Assembly: GCA_903921205.1 (NCBI GenBank)
Contig: CAIXPF010000184.1
Span: forward strand, 1 to 42,717
Length of the DNA: 42,717 nt
Reading direction: 5' to 3'
From: an uncultured Acidimicrobiia bacterium
GTDB lineage: Bacteria; Actinomycetota; Acidimicrobiia; Acidimicrobiales; CAIXPF01
Within the stretch, counting starts at the first letter, position 1. Every line of letters starts with the position of its first letter. The position numbers and the translations under genes were made by a program. This document shows, in pieces, positions 13,590 to 21,802 of the stretch. The notes below the pieces were generated by a model. The model did not search any database. It was not told the origin of the DNA and saw only the letters and a list, made by a program, of their open reading frames with translations.

Positions 13590-14702
13590 TCAGCGGTCAC
13601 CACCGTCGCGGCCCAGAACGTCGACCGTGCGCTGGCGCAACCAGTGGTCGGCGATGACCAGGCACGTCATGGCCTCCACGAGCGGTACCGCCCTCGGCAG
13701 AACGCACGGATCGTGCCGGCCGCGAGCGGCGAGGACGGTTGCGGTGCCGTCGCGTTCGACCGTGTCCTGGGGCGACGCAATGGTTGCCGTCGGCTTGAAC
13801 GCGACCCGGAACACGATGGGTTGTCCGTTGCTGATACCGCCCTGCACACCGCCCGAATGGTTGGTCGGCGTGGTCGGCGCACCGCCGGGCCGGGCAGGTG
13901 GCATGAACGCGTCGTTGTGCTGCCGGCCGGTGAGCCGGGTTCCGGCGAAGCCGCTGCCGATCTCGAAGCCCTTCGCTGCGGGCAGCGACAGCATGGCTTT
14001 GGCCAGATCGGCGTCGATCTTGTCGAACACCGGCTCCCCGAGCCCGGCGGGGACGTTGCGGGCGACGCAGGTGACCACGCCACCGAGCGAGTCGCCGTCC
14101 GAACGGGCCTGTTCGATGGCGGACACCATTGCCGCTGCGGCCTCGGGGTCGGGGCAGCGGGTTGGGCCGGCCTCGACGTCGTCCCGGGTCAACGTCGACG
14201 CATCAACCGCGGCCTCGATGTCGTGGATCTGCGACACCCAGCCCAACACCTCGATGCCTGCCACCACCTCGAGCAGCTTGCGGGCGACGGCACCGGCGGC
14301 CACCCGGCCGATGGTCTCGCGGGCCGACGAACGGCCCCCGCCTCGGTGATCGCGGAAGCCGTACTTGGCGTCGTAGGTGAAATCGGCGTGGCTGGGCCGG
14401 TAGACGTCGCGGAGATGGTCGTAGGCGCCCGGGTTCTGGTCGGCGTTGCGCACCAGCATGCTGATGGCGGTGCCGGTGGTGCGTCCCTCGAACAGGCCCG
14501 ACAGGATCTCGACGGCGTCCGCTTCCTTGCGTTGGGTGACCAGGCGGCTCTGACCAGGGCGGCGACGATCGAGATCCTGCTGGATGTCGGCCACGTCGAG
14601 TGCCAGGCGAGGCGGGCAACCGTCGACTATGACCCCTACGGCAGGTCCGTGGGACTCCCCGAAGGTGCTGACCCGGAACGTGTGGCCGAAGTTGGAGGAC
14701 AT
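13590..14702 (-). CDS. aroC: Chorismate synthase
   Basis: 370 residues. This FMN-dependent enzyme is the last step of the shikimate pathway, converting EPSP to chorismate. The N-terminus [20 protein letters not shown] holds the first family signature, [18 protein letters not shown] the second and the C-terminal [17 protein letters not shown] the third. [10 protein letters not shown] is the conserved phosphate-binding Arg motif. No other aromatic amino acid genes are adjacent. TACGCT 9 bases before the ATG indicates an independent leaderless transcript. Confidence 0.96.
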   Translation of the reverse strand: MSSNFGHTFRVSTFGESHGPAVGVIVDGCPPRLALDVADIQQDLDRRRPGQSRLVTQRKEADAVEILSGLFEGRTTGTAISMLVRNADQNPGAYDHLRDVYRPSHADFTYDAKYGFRDHRGGGRSSARETIGRVAAGAVARKLLEVVAGIEVLGWVSQIHDIEAAVDASTLTRDDVEAGPTRCPDPEAAAAMVSAIEQARSDGDSLGGVVTCVARNVPAGLGEPVFDKIDADLAKAMLSLPAAKGFEIGSGFAGTRLTGRQHNDAFMPPARPGGAPTTPTNHSGGVQGGISNGQPIVFRVAFKPTATIASPQDTVERDGTATVLAARGRHDPCVLPRAVPLVEAMTCLVIADHWLRQRTVDVLGRDGGDR

Positions 14703-14711
14703 CGGCGCCAG

Positions 14712-14717
14712 AGCGTA
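14712..14717 (-). promoter_or_regulatory. -10-like TACGCT, leaderless start of aroC
   Basis: The hexamer ends 9 bases before the aroC ATG. There is no ribosome binding site. Confidence 0.5.
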
Positions 14718-14771
14718 CTGCGCTTTGCGTCGGAGGCCGGTGGTGGCGCGCTCGGGGTCGGTGGGCCTGTC

Positions 14772-16241
14772 TCACACGTAGCGCAGGACCACCGGGTCGC
14801 CGTAGCGAGCCCAGTTCCACAGGTAGATGGCGTCGGAACGACGCTGGCGCACACACCCCGAGCTGCGGAACGAGCCCAGTTCGCTCTCGGACTGCAGCGG
14901 GGTGCCGTCGGCGAACAGCGGGATGGTGTGGAACCCGTAGCCGACGCCGGCGGGATGGAACGCCACGAAGTAGTCCATGGTGATCCCGTCATGGCCGGCG
15001 TCTGCGTAGCGCTGGAAGGCGTAGACGGCGTAGGTCCCCTCCGGCGGGTCGAGGTACTTTCCGGAGACCAGGTAGGTGTGGTCGACCAGGCCGTTGTCCC
15101 CGACCAGCCAAACCCGCTGGGACAGGTTGGCGTAGACGATGCGACGGCCGGTGCCGCTGCCCGCCGGTGGCATGGGTGGCAGCGCCTGGCAGCCGAGGAC
15201 GCTAGAGGCAGGGCCCGCGCCGACGTTGATGGCGTAGGCACACACCTGGGTCGCGCCGGCCCACAGCCACAGATCGAGGTCGTAACCGTGCTGGGCTCCG
15301 TAGCCGGGCAGGACCGCGGCGACGTCGTCCCGGCGGGAGTCGGCTGACGCTGCGCCGGCAAAGATGCCGTCGACGTAGAAGTGGACCATGATCGGATCCG
15401 CGGTGTCGGGGTCGTACGCCCAGCCTCGGACATGAAGCCGCCAGTCGCCGACCCTGGCCGAATCGAGGTAGCCGAACGCGGCGCTCGAGACGTTGACGGT
15501 GGTGCAGCCCAGCACCGCCCAGGCCGCGCCGGGCCCGACGCCGAGGGCATAGGCGCACACGTTGAGGACGTCCTCGGCCGCCGGGAAACGCAGCGAGAAC
15601 GCGGCCGTGCCCCCGAGCAGGGGGTACGCCGCGGCGACGTCACCGCGGTACCCGTTGGCGGCGGCCTCCCCGACGAAGGCGCCGTTGGCGTAGACGTGGA
15701 TCCGCAGCGGGTTCGGGGTCTCGGCGTCGAGCGCCCAACCCGTTGCCACGAGGTCGCGCGTGCCGGGAACCCGTTGCACCCTGTCGAGCCAGCCGAAGGG
15801 ATCGTGGGTCACGTTGACCGAACGGCAGCCGAGCAACGTATTCGTTGCGGCGACCCCCACGTTGATGCCATAGACGCAGAAGGTGTGACGGCCCTCGGGT
15901 GTGGCGTAGATCTTGGCGAAGCCGTGCGCGGCCCCGCTCGTCGGATAGACCGCTGCGACGTCCGGCCGGCTGCCGTTCGCCTTGTAGGCGTCGAGGAACG
16001 CACCGTCGCGGTAGATGTGGATGTCGATCGCAGCGGTGGTGTCGGCGTCGATGACCCACCCGCTCACGAGCACCCCGGACTGGCCCGAGGTGACCTGGTC
16101 GACGAACCCGAACGGTGCGTTGACCGCGCCCTGCGCCGCCGCTGGCGGCGCGCCGGTGGCGATTACGGCCACCAGCAGCATCGTCACGGTGCACAGCCCG
16201 ATGAGGGCTCGCCGGCCCCTGGGCCGCAATCCGCTCTGCAT
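14772..16241 (-). CDS. Secreted L,D-transpeptidase (YkuD) with three tandem extracellular repeats
   Basis: 489 residues. A signal peptide (about 1-36, ending PPAAA-QG) is followed by three repeats of about 100 residues (43-144, 148-251, 255-352), each with a VxGWxxDxDT-like core, a DG turn and a Cys pair 17 apart (C122/C139, C229/C246, C334/C351). The C-terminal YkuD domain (about 367-489) has His438 and the nucleophile region SSGCVRQ with Cys463. L,D-transpeptidases cross-link peptidoglycan through 3-3 bonds or attach proteins to it. The repeats probably form disulfide-stabilised beta domains that reach through or bind the envelope; this is inference. GGGGGG before the ATG at 16241 fixes the start. 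Confidence 0.82.
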   Translation of the reverse strand: MQSGLRPRGRRALIGLCTVTMLLVAVIATGAPPAAAQGAVNAPFGFVDQVTSGQSGVLVSGWVIDADTTAAIDIHIYRDGAFLDAYKANGSRPDVAAVYPTSGAAHGFAKIYATPEGRHTFCVYGINVGVAATNTLLGCRSVNVTHDPFGWLDRVQRVPGTRDLVATGWALDAETPNPLRIHVYANGAFVGEAAANGYRGDVAAAYPLLGGTAAFSLRFPAAEDVLNVCAYALGVGPGAAWAVLGCTTVNVSSAAFGYLDSARVGDWRLHVRGWAYDPDTADPIMVHFYVDGIFAGAASADSRRDDVAAVLPGYGAQHGYDLDLWLWAGATQVCAYAINVGAGPASSVLGCQALPPMPPAGSGTGRRIVYANLSQRVWLVGDNGLVDHTYLVSGKYLDPPEGTYAVYAFQRYADAGHDGITMDYFVAFHPAGVGYGFHTIPLFADGTPLQSESELGSFRSSGCVRQRRSDAIYLWNWARYGDPVVLRYV

Positions 16242-16280
16242 GTCGCCCCCCGATGGCCGCGTGTCCCCCGGTTCGGGCAA

Positions 16281-16306
16281 CGCTCGTGTCGCAAACCTAA
16301 CGAGCG
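16281..16306. promoter_or_regulatory. Inverted repeat enclosing the promoter of the L,D-transpeptidase gene
   Basis: Arms CGCTCGT (16281-16287) and ACGAGCG (16300-16306) flank a minus-strand TAGGTT (16294-16299). That hexamer sits about 50 bases before the start codon. A candidate operator around the -10. Confidence 0.35.
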
Positions 16307-16383
16307 ACCGCGCTGCGACGCTATCCCGGCCCGAACGACCACCTACCGTGGTTATTCGGTGACTCGCAGACCCGATTGCCGGC

Positions 16384-17220
16384 TCAGCCGGTGAAGAAAC
16401 CCCCGTCGGGGTGCAGCAGTTCGCCGGTGAAGTAGCTCGACTCGTCCGAGGCCAGGAACAGCGCGGTGTTGGCGATCTCGACCGGCTCGCCGAGTCGACC
16501 CATCGGGATGGCCGCCATGAACGGGCCGAGCAGCTCGGGCGGCATCTCGGTGAGCGCCGCGGTCATGTTCGTGCTGACGTAGCCGGGGCCGATCGCGTTG
16601 ACCCGGATCCGGCGGGGGGCGAGCACCCGGGCGGCGATCTTGGTCAGCATCCAGACCCCGGCCTTGGACACGTTGTACGGCACCGGACCGGTGTCGGAGC
16701 GGGCCATGATCGACGCGACCGTGATGATCGAGCCCGGTCGCTCGGCCTCGACCAGATGGGCTGCGACCGCCTGGACGGCGAGCAAGGTGCCGGTCAGGTT
16801 GACGTCGAGCACCGCCTGGAACTCGTCGACGGAGAGCTCCAGGAACGGCACCCACGGCGTCGTCACGTTGTCGACCCGGTCCAGCATGCGCTTGCGGGAG
16901 GCGTCGAGGTCGCCGCTGCGGTAGCCGCCATGGCTCACCCCGGCTGCGGTGAGCAGCACGTCGATGTGCCCGAACCGCTCGACGGCGGTGGTCACCATCG
17001 CCTCGTTGTCGACGCGGCTGGTCGCGTCGAGCGGGACGAACACCGCCGCCCCGCCCGCTGCCTCGACCAGGGCCACGGTCTCGAGCGCCGGCCCCTCGAG
17101 CACGTCGGCGACCACGATGCCCGCAGCACCTTCCTCGGCGAAACGGACCGCGCTGGCCCGTCCCAGCCCATTGCCGCCGCCGGTGATCACGGCGACCTTC
17201 CCGTCCAACCTGCCTGCCAT
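16384..17220 (-). CDS. Short-chain dehydrogenase/reductase
   Basis: 278 residues of classical SDR. The NAD(P)-binding glycine motif is TGGGNGLG (13-20). Catalytic Ser170, Tyr182 and Lys186 are in VASIMARSD and PYNVSK. The usual NNAG is TAAG (91-94), and about 30 residues (101-130) are inserted after it, longer than the roughly 250-residue family norm. RINAIGPG-like (RVNAIGPGYV) and the C-terminal DGGFFTG are standard. The start codon at 17220 has GGGAGG upstream; an open frame continues far upstream but has no coding character. It is divergent from the carbonic-anhydrase-like gene. Substrate unknown. Confidence 0.85.
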   Translation of the reverse strand: MAGRLDGKVAVITGGGNGLGRASAVRFAEEGAAGIVVADVLEGPALETVALVEAAGGAAVFVPLDATSRVDNEAMVTTAVERFGHIDVLLTAAGVSHGGYRSGDLDASRKRMLDRVDNVTTPWVPFLELSVDEFQAVLDVNLTGTLLAVQAVAAHLVEAERPGSIITVASIMARSDTGPVPYNVSKAGVWMLTKIAARVLAPRRIRVNAIGPGYVSTNMTAALTEMPPELLGPFMAAIPMGRLGEPVEIANTALFLASDESSYFTGELLHPDGGFFTG

Positions 17221-17251
17221 CTGTCCGACCTCCCGGTGGCGACCAGCCGGC

Positions 17252-17257
17252 ACGGTA
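17252..17257 (-). promoter_or_regulatory. -10-like TACCGT upstream of the SDR gene
   Basis: Minus-strand TACCGT, 31 bases before the ATG, leaves room for the GGGAGG ribosome binding site. No clear -35. Confidence 0.3.
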
Positions 17258-17361
17258 CCGCAGGCCGAGCCGCCCCGCCGGGTGGTTGCCCTGCCGGCGC
17301 GGTGTCGCTTTCCCCGCGTTGGGCGATCAACGTTCGGCGGCGGACGGTCGACCATGCCCGA

Positions 17362-18306
17362 GTGATCCGATCTGCACGTCCCGTCCTGGCTGTCGCCTTC
17401 GCCGCCACGCTCGCCGCCTGCGGGCAGCTCGGTTCGTCGTGGCAGAGCGATCTGCTCAAGTCGTCCACCCGGGTCGACCCGGCTGAGGCCGCCGCTGCGG
17501 TGTCCGATGAGGCGGGTCCGCAGTGGGCCTACACCGGCGAGCACGGACCGGAGACGTGGGGCAAGGCCTCGCCGGAGTGGAAGGCCTGCGAGGAGGGCCG
17601 GGCGCAGTCGCCGCTCGACCTCAGCAAGGCGTCGCGTTACCAGCCCTCGGCTGATGCAACGACCCCAGGTGCCCCGGGCGAGCAGAAGATCGCCCTGTCC
17701 TATCGTCCCTCGGCGTTCACCACGGTGGATACCGGCCAGTATCTGAAGGTCGCCTTCGCCGACGCAGGCTCGATGGTCATCGACGGTGACGCCTACGCGC
17801 TCCAGGAGCTGCGCGTCCACACGCCGAGCGAGCACAGCCTCGGGGGAGTGCGGTACCGCGCCGAGTACCAACTCGTGCACCGCAATGCGAAGGACGAGGT
17901 GGCGATCGTCGCGGTCATGGTGCAGGGAGGGGCGGACAGCGTCGCGCTGGCGCCGGTCGTTGCGTCGCTGCCCAAGCCGGGTGGGCAGCTCGCCGGTGCC
18001 GGCACGGTCGACCCCGCATCGCTCGTGCCACAGAACTGGACGATGGTCCGCTACGACGGCTCGCTGACCGAACCCCCGTGCACCGAGAACGTGCGCTGGC
18101 ACGTGATGCTCAACCCCCAGACCATGTCGTCGGCCCAGATCGGCGCACTCGCCACCCGGTTCCCCGACAGCGCCCGCCCGGTGCAGCAGGCCAACGGTCG
18201 CCGGATCGTGGTGGAGATCGACGCACTGACCGGGGTCGTCGAGAAGGAAGCGGCCGCGCAGACCGAGGAGACACCTGCTGCGGAGGCGGGCAAGGCCAAG
18301 ACCTGA
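17362..18306 (+). CDS. Alpha-carbonic-anhydrase-related lipoprotein, probably without carbonic anhydrase activity
   Basis: 314 residues. The lipoprotein signal peptide ends at LAAC with lipid-modified Cys20. The alpha-carbonic anhydrase fold is clear from RAQSPLDL, HTPSEHSLGG, LVHRN and YDGSLTEPPCTENVRWHV. However, the zinc ligands normally given by QFHFH and the later ELHLVH read ELRVH and EYQLVH: two of three His are replaced, by Arg151 and Gln170, and only His153 remains. The protein should not bind catalytic zinc in the normal way. It resembles vertebrate carbonic-anhydrase-related proteins that serve as binding modules. The GTG start is inferred from the lipobox distance; the C-terminal tail is Ala/Glu/Lys rich. 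Confidence 0.82.
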   Translation: MIRSARPVLAVAFAATLAACGQLGSSWQSDLLKSSTRVDPAEAAAAVSDEAGPQWAYTGEHGPETWGKASPEWKACEEGRAQSPLDLSKASRYQPSADATTPGAPGEQKIALSYRPSAFTTVDTGQYLKVAFADAGSMVIDGDAYALQELRVHTPSEHSLGGVRYRAEYQLVHRNAKDEVAIVAVMVQGGADSVALAPVVASLPKPGGQLAGAGTVDPASLVPQNWTMVRYDGSLTEPPCTENVRWHVMLNPQTMSSAQIGALATRFPDSARPVQQANGRRIVVEIDALTGVVEKEAAAQTEETPAAEAGKAKT

Positions 18307-18339
18307 CCGGAACCGAACCGCCGGCGCGGGTTCGGCCGG
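18307..18339. terminator. Hairpin between convergent genes
   Basis: CCGAACC (18313-18319) pairs with GGTTCGG (18329-18335). It is extended by CCGG on both sides with a small bulge. It begins directly after the stop codon of the lipoprotein gene. Confidence 0.5.
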
Positions 18340-18371
18340 TGCTCGCGCATCGGCCCGGTCGACGGGTGCGC

Positions 18372-19427
18372 TCAGATCGGCTCGGCGGACACCGCCCGGA
18401 CGAGGTCGATGGCCCTGCCGAGGGTGTCGAGCTTGTCCGCCACGGTTTCGCCCTCGGGCTGCAGCCGCAGCGTGGTGATCCCGGCTCGGCGGTAGGCCCG
18501 AGCCCGTTCGGCGACCTCGGCGTCGCTGCCGACCAACGTGGTGCCGATCACCATCTCGTCGGGCACCCGGGCGATCGCCTGGTCTCGCCGGCCGTCGAGC
18601 CACAGGCGGGCGATCTCTTCGCAGGCGTCGCCGAACCCGGCGCGCACGAACGCCTCCCGGTAGAAGTTGTTGCGGCGCGACCCCATGGCACCCACCGGGA
18701 AGGCCACACCGGCCCGGAAACGGTCGAGCAGCAGGCCACGGTCCCCGAAAGCCACCGAGCCGCCGACCTGGAGGTCGATCTGGTCGAGCGTACGTCCGGC
18801 TGCTGTCGCACCTTCGGCGATCGGTCCGATGAGGACCTCGGCGGCCTCCGGTACGAAGGAGGTGCCGACCCATCCATCGGCCACCGCACCGGTGTAGCGC
18901 AGGGCCTGGGGCCCCAGTGTGGCCAGATAGATGGGGATGTCGGGGTTGCCGGGCTGGGACAGGCGCAGCGCCTTCCCCTCACCGCCGGGACGGGGCAGGA
19001 CGTACTGCTTGCCGTCGTAGACCAGCTTCTCGCCGGCGAAGGCCAGCTTGACGATCTCGAGGTGCTCGCGCAGGCGCTCGAGCGGCCGGGCGAAGGGCTG
19101 GCCGTTGAGCCCTTCGACGACCTGCGGCCCGCTGGCACCGAGGCCGAGCACGAAGCGGTTCTGTGACACGGTGGCCAGGGTGAGCGCCGTCATGGCGGTC
19201 ATCGACGGGGCCCGGGCCGAGATCTGCATGATGCCGCTGCCGAGCTGGATCCGTTCGGTCACCGCAGCGAGATACGCCAGCGGGACCACTGCGTCCTGAC
19301 CCCAGGCCTCGGCCGACCACACGATGTCGGCTCCGAGCCGTTCCGCCTCGCGGACGTAGTCCACCTGTTCGGCGAAATCGTTCGTGCGGCCCGAAGCCGC
19401 CCCGCCGATGCTGATGGCGATACGCAT
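18372..19427 (-). CDS. LLM-class (luciferase-like) F420- or FMN-dependent oxidoreductase
   Basis: 351 residues of the bacterial luciferase-like TIM barrel. VREAERLGADIVWSAEAWG, IQLGSGIMQISARAPSMTAM and RFVLGLGASGPQVVEGLNG are typical of the F420-dependent methylenetetrahydromethanopterin reductase-like branch common in actinobacteria. Substrates in this branch are very diverse. I start at 19427 (MRIAISIGG); GGGGGAAGGA lies about 12 bases upstream. It ends convergently with the lipoprotein gene and starts divergently from the alpha/beta-hydrolase-fold gene. Confidence 0.85.
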   Translation of the reverse strand: MRIAISIGGAASGRTNDFAEQVDYVREAERLGADIVWSAEAWGQDAVVPLAYLAAVTERIQLGSGIMQISARAPSMTAMTALTLATVSQNRFVLGLGASGPQVVEGLNGQPFARPLERLREHLEIVKLAFAGEKLVYDGKQYVLPRPGGEGKALRLSQPGNPDIPIYLATLGPQALRYTGAVADGWVGTSFVPEAAEVLIGPIAEGATAAGRTLDQIDLQVGGSVAFGDRGLLLDRFRAGVAFPVGAMGSRRNNFYREAFVRAGFGDACEEIARLWLDGRRDQAIARVPDEMVIGTTLVGSDAEVAERARAYRRAGITTLRLQPEGETVADKLDTLGRAIDLVRAVSAEPI

Positions 19428-19506
19428 GGCCGTGGCCGTCCTTCCCCCGGTGTCGGCGCCGGTGCGGCGACCGCATCCGCACCGTAGCCGCCATCGCAAC
19501 GATCGT

Positions 19507-19512
19507 TAGGGT
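19507..19512 (+). promoter_or_regulatory. -10-like TAGGGT, leaderless start of the alpha/beta-fold gene
   Basis: The hexamer ends 7 bases before the GTG at 19520. It overlaps the alternative GTG at 19511, which is therefore unlikely to be the start. Confidence 0.5.
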
Positions 19513-19519
19513 GCGGGAC

Positions 19520-20413
19520 GTGCACGCCGATCCCTCCGTTGGTTCCGTCGAGTCCGTCGTCGTCACCGATGACGGGACGATGCTGTGGGTCGAGGCGAGC
19601 TCGTCGACGCAGCCGACCCCGACCGTTCGGCCGCTGCTGCTGCTCGCCACGCCGGGCGGCCGCAACAGCGCCTACTGGCCATCGTCGTTGGTGGCGGAAC
19701 TGGTGGCGGGCGGACTCGACGTGGTGCGGTTCGACTGGCGGGGCCAGGGCCGCAGCGGCTGGCCTCCGGGCCCGCTCGACGCAGAGGTCCTCGTGGACGA
19801 CCTCGACGCCGTTGCCTCGGCGGTGCTCGGCCAGGGCGAGGCCGGCCCGGCCGGGCGCCCGCTGTGCGTCGCCGGGGTCGCGCTCGGTGGGTGGGTGGCC
19901 GCGGTGCTGGCCCGACGACTGGCGACACGTGGCCGGCGCCCTGCCCGCCTGGTGCTGCTGGGGACCTCTGGCTGGTACGGCGACCCGGCGATGCCCGGTC
20001 CGACCGAGCCGACCGTCGTGGCCCTGGTGCTGCGTCGGCGCGGCGGTGGCCCGGCCGAGTTGGCCAGGGCGTTGAGCCGCGAGGTGGCGGTCGAGGAGGC
20101 CAGACCCGGCCCGCTCGACGGGGCGCGACGCCTCGCCGAGGCGCGACGCTGGATCGAGCACGGCTTCAACACCGAGGACACCCACCGCGTGTGCTGGCTC
20201 GGTGCTCCGTCGCTGTGGGATGAGCTCGATGGCCTCGCCGACGAGGTCGTGGTGCTGCACGGCGCCGCCGATCCGGTGGTTCCGCTGGCGCACGGTGAAC
20301 GGCTCGCCGCTGCTGCGGCCGCCGAGCTACAGGTATTGGTCGGGGTGGGCCATCACCTCGATGAGATCGCCGCGGCGCGTCTCGCCGAGGTGCTGCTGCG
20401 ACCCCTGGCCTGA
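19520..20413 (+). CDS. Alpha/beta-hydrolase-fold protein lacking the nucleophilic serine
   Basis: 297 residues. The fold is shown by VVRFDWRGQGRSG, the nucleophile-elbow region VAGVALGGWVAAVLAR, the acid loop HGAADPVVPLAHGERL and the final His region VGVGHHLDE. In the elbow GxSxG reads GVALG: Ala121 replaces Ser (codon GCG). A normal serine-hydrolase mechanism is therefore not possible. The protein may bind a ligand or another protein, or use a different chemistry. Acid and His positions seem kept. It lies between the LLM oxidoreductase and the CNNM gene, with no clear pathway context. Confidence 0.75.
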   Translation: MHADPSVGSVESVVVTDDGTMLWVEASSSTQPTPTVRPLLLLATPGGRNSAYWPSSLVAELVAGGLDVVRFDWRGQGRSGWPPGPLDAEVLVDDLDAVASAVLGQGEAGPAGRPLCVAGVALGGWVAAVLARRLATRGRRPARLVLLGTSGWYGDPAMPGPTEPTVVALVLRRRGGGPAELARALSREVAVEEARPGPLDGARRLAEARRWIEHGFNTEDTHRVCWLGAPSLWDELDGLADEVVVLHGAADPVVPLAHGERLAAAAAAELQVLVGVGHHLDEIAAARLAEVLLRPLA

Positions 20414-20457
20414 GCCGGCCCGACGGTGGATCCGCCGACCCGGTGGTCACGCACCGC

Positions 20458-20463
20458 TAGCCT
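20458..20463 (+). promoter_or_regulatory. -10-like TAGCCT, leaderless start of the CNNM-family gene
   Basis: The hexamer ends 10 bases before the ATG at 20474. This favours that start over upstream in-frame codons. Confidence 0.45.
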
Positions 20464-20473
20464 GGACCGCAGT

Positions 20474-21745
20474 ATGACCCCGATCGCCATGCAGCTCGGT
20501 CTGGTGGTGTTCCTCATCCTGCTCAACGCGGTGTTCGCAGCGAGCGAGATGGCGTTGTTGTCGCTCGGCGAGGCGCGGGTGGCCCGCTTGTCGGGCCGGG
20601 GCAAGGCAGGCAAGGCGCTGGCCCACCTGACCCGGGATCCGAACCGGTTCCTGGCCACCATCCAGGTCGGTATCACCCTCGCCGGATTCCTGGCCTCAGC
20701 GACCGCTGCGGTCTCGTTGGCCGAGCCGCTGACCGGTCCGCTGAGCTTCCTCGGCGGCGCGGCCCGCCCGGTGGCCATCATCATCGTCACCGCGCTGCTG
20801 ACCTATCTCACCCTCGTCATCGGCGAACTGGCCCCCAAGCGCGTGGCGCTGCAGCGGGCCGAAGGCCTGGCGCTGGTGACGGCCCGGCCGCTCAAGGCGA
20901 TGTTCACCCTGTTCAAGCCGGTTGTCTGGCTGCTCGGGCGCAGCACCGACCTGGTGGTTCGACTGTGTGGGGTGGATCCGACCCGGTCGCGGCAGGAGGT
21001 CACCGAGGAGGACCTGCGCGACCTGCTGTCGGCCGCACCGACGCTCAGCGACGATCAGCGGGAGTTGCTCGAAGGCGCGCTCGAGGTCTCCGAGCGCACG
21101 CTGCGCCAGGTGATGCGTCCCCGCCGGGAGGTCATGACCATTCCGATCGGTATGAGCGGGCCGGAGGCGTTGCAGCTGATGGCCGGCTGGCAGCGGACTC
21201 GTTGCCCGGTGGTCGAGCAGGACCTCGATTCGACCGTCGGGGTCATCCACCTCCGCGACCTCGTCGGCCTGGAGGACCCGGTGTCCACCGTGGCCCGGCC
21301 GGCGCTGGCCCTGCCGGAGACCTCCGGGGTGCTCGAATCGCTGCGGACGATGCGCGACAACCGGGAACAGCTGGCGATCGTCATCGACGAGCACGGCGGT
21401 GTCGAGGGCATCGTGACGCTCGAGGACCTGCTCGAGGAGATCGTCGGTGAGATCTACGACGAGACCGACCGGGACCTCGCCGAGGTGGTCCGTGGCGACG
21501 ACGGGTCCTTCGAGTTGGTGGGCGGCTTCCCGGTGCACGACCTCGTCGACCTCGGGGTGCGGTTGCCCGTCGGGGACTACGCCACCGTCGCCGGTCTGGT
21601 CATGGACCGGCTCGGGCGCGTGCCTGCGCTGGGCGACGCCGTGCAGATCGACGGCTGGATGATCGCGGTGACCGCCGTCGAAGGGCGGGCGGTCACCCGG
21701 CTGCTCCTCACCCCGGCAGCCACGCCGACGCCGGACGAACGCTGA
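20474..21745 (+). CDS. CNNM/CorC-type membrane protein (DUF21 - CBS pair - CorC_HlyC)
   Basis: 423 residues. Three to four transmembrane helices form the DUF21 domain (about 1-190: VVFLILLNAVFAASEMALLS and IIIVTALLTYLTLVIGELAP, then KRVALQRAE). They are followed by a CBS pair (about 205-325: MRPRREVMTI, VIHLRDLVG, LAIVIDEHGGVEGIVTLEDL) and a C-terminal CorC_HlyC domain (VHDLVDLGVRLPVGDYATVA). Family members are linked to magnesium or cobalt efflux and were once called hemolysins. The DUF21 motif NAVFAASEMA is intact. It ends convergently with coaE, separated by a palindrome. Confidence 0.88.
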   Translation: MTPIAMQLGLVVFLILLNAVFAASEMALLSLGEARVARLSGRGKAGKALAHLTRDPNRFLATIQVGITLAGFLASATAAVSLAEPLTGPLSFLGGAARPVAIIIVTALLTYLTLVIGELAPKRVALQRAEGLALVTARPLKAMFTLFKPVVWLLGRSTDLVVRLCGVDPTRSRQEVTEEDLRDLLSAAPTLSDDQRELLEGALEVSERTLRQVMRPRREVMTIPIGMSGPEALQLMAGWQRTRCPVVEQDLDSTVGVIHLRDLVGLEDPVSTVARPALALPETSGVLESLRTMRDNREQLAIVIDEHGGVEGIVTLEDLLEEIVGEIYDETDRDLAEVVRGDDGSFELVGGFPVHDLVDLGVRLPVGDYATVAGLVMDRLGRVPALGDAVQIDGWMIAVTAVEGRAVTRLLLTPAATPTPDER

Positions 21746-21750
21746 GGCCG

Positions 21751-21766
21751 CACGGGCCGGCCCGTG
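21751..21766. terminator. Palindrome between convergent CNNM and coaE genes
   Basis: CACGGGCCGGCCCGTG is a perfect 16-base palindrome (6-base stem with CCGG loop as RNA), 5 bases after the stop. It can serve both strands. Confidence 0.4.
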
Positions 21767-21802
21767 GCGCGCTGTGGTGACCGGCCCGTCGCCCCAGGCG
21801 GT

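Noticed and set aside
16411-17361. Upstream extension of the carbonic-anhydrase-like frame across the SDR gene
   Set aside because: The signal peptide with lipobox LAAC starts at 17362, and the upstream part is antisense to a clear SDR.
17354-17365. Three-codon frame ATG CCC GAG TGA whose stop overlaps the GTG of the carbonic-anhydrase-like gene
   Set aside because: Could be a minimal coupled upstream frame, but so short a match is expected by chance and no ribosome binding site precedes it.
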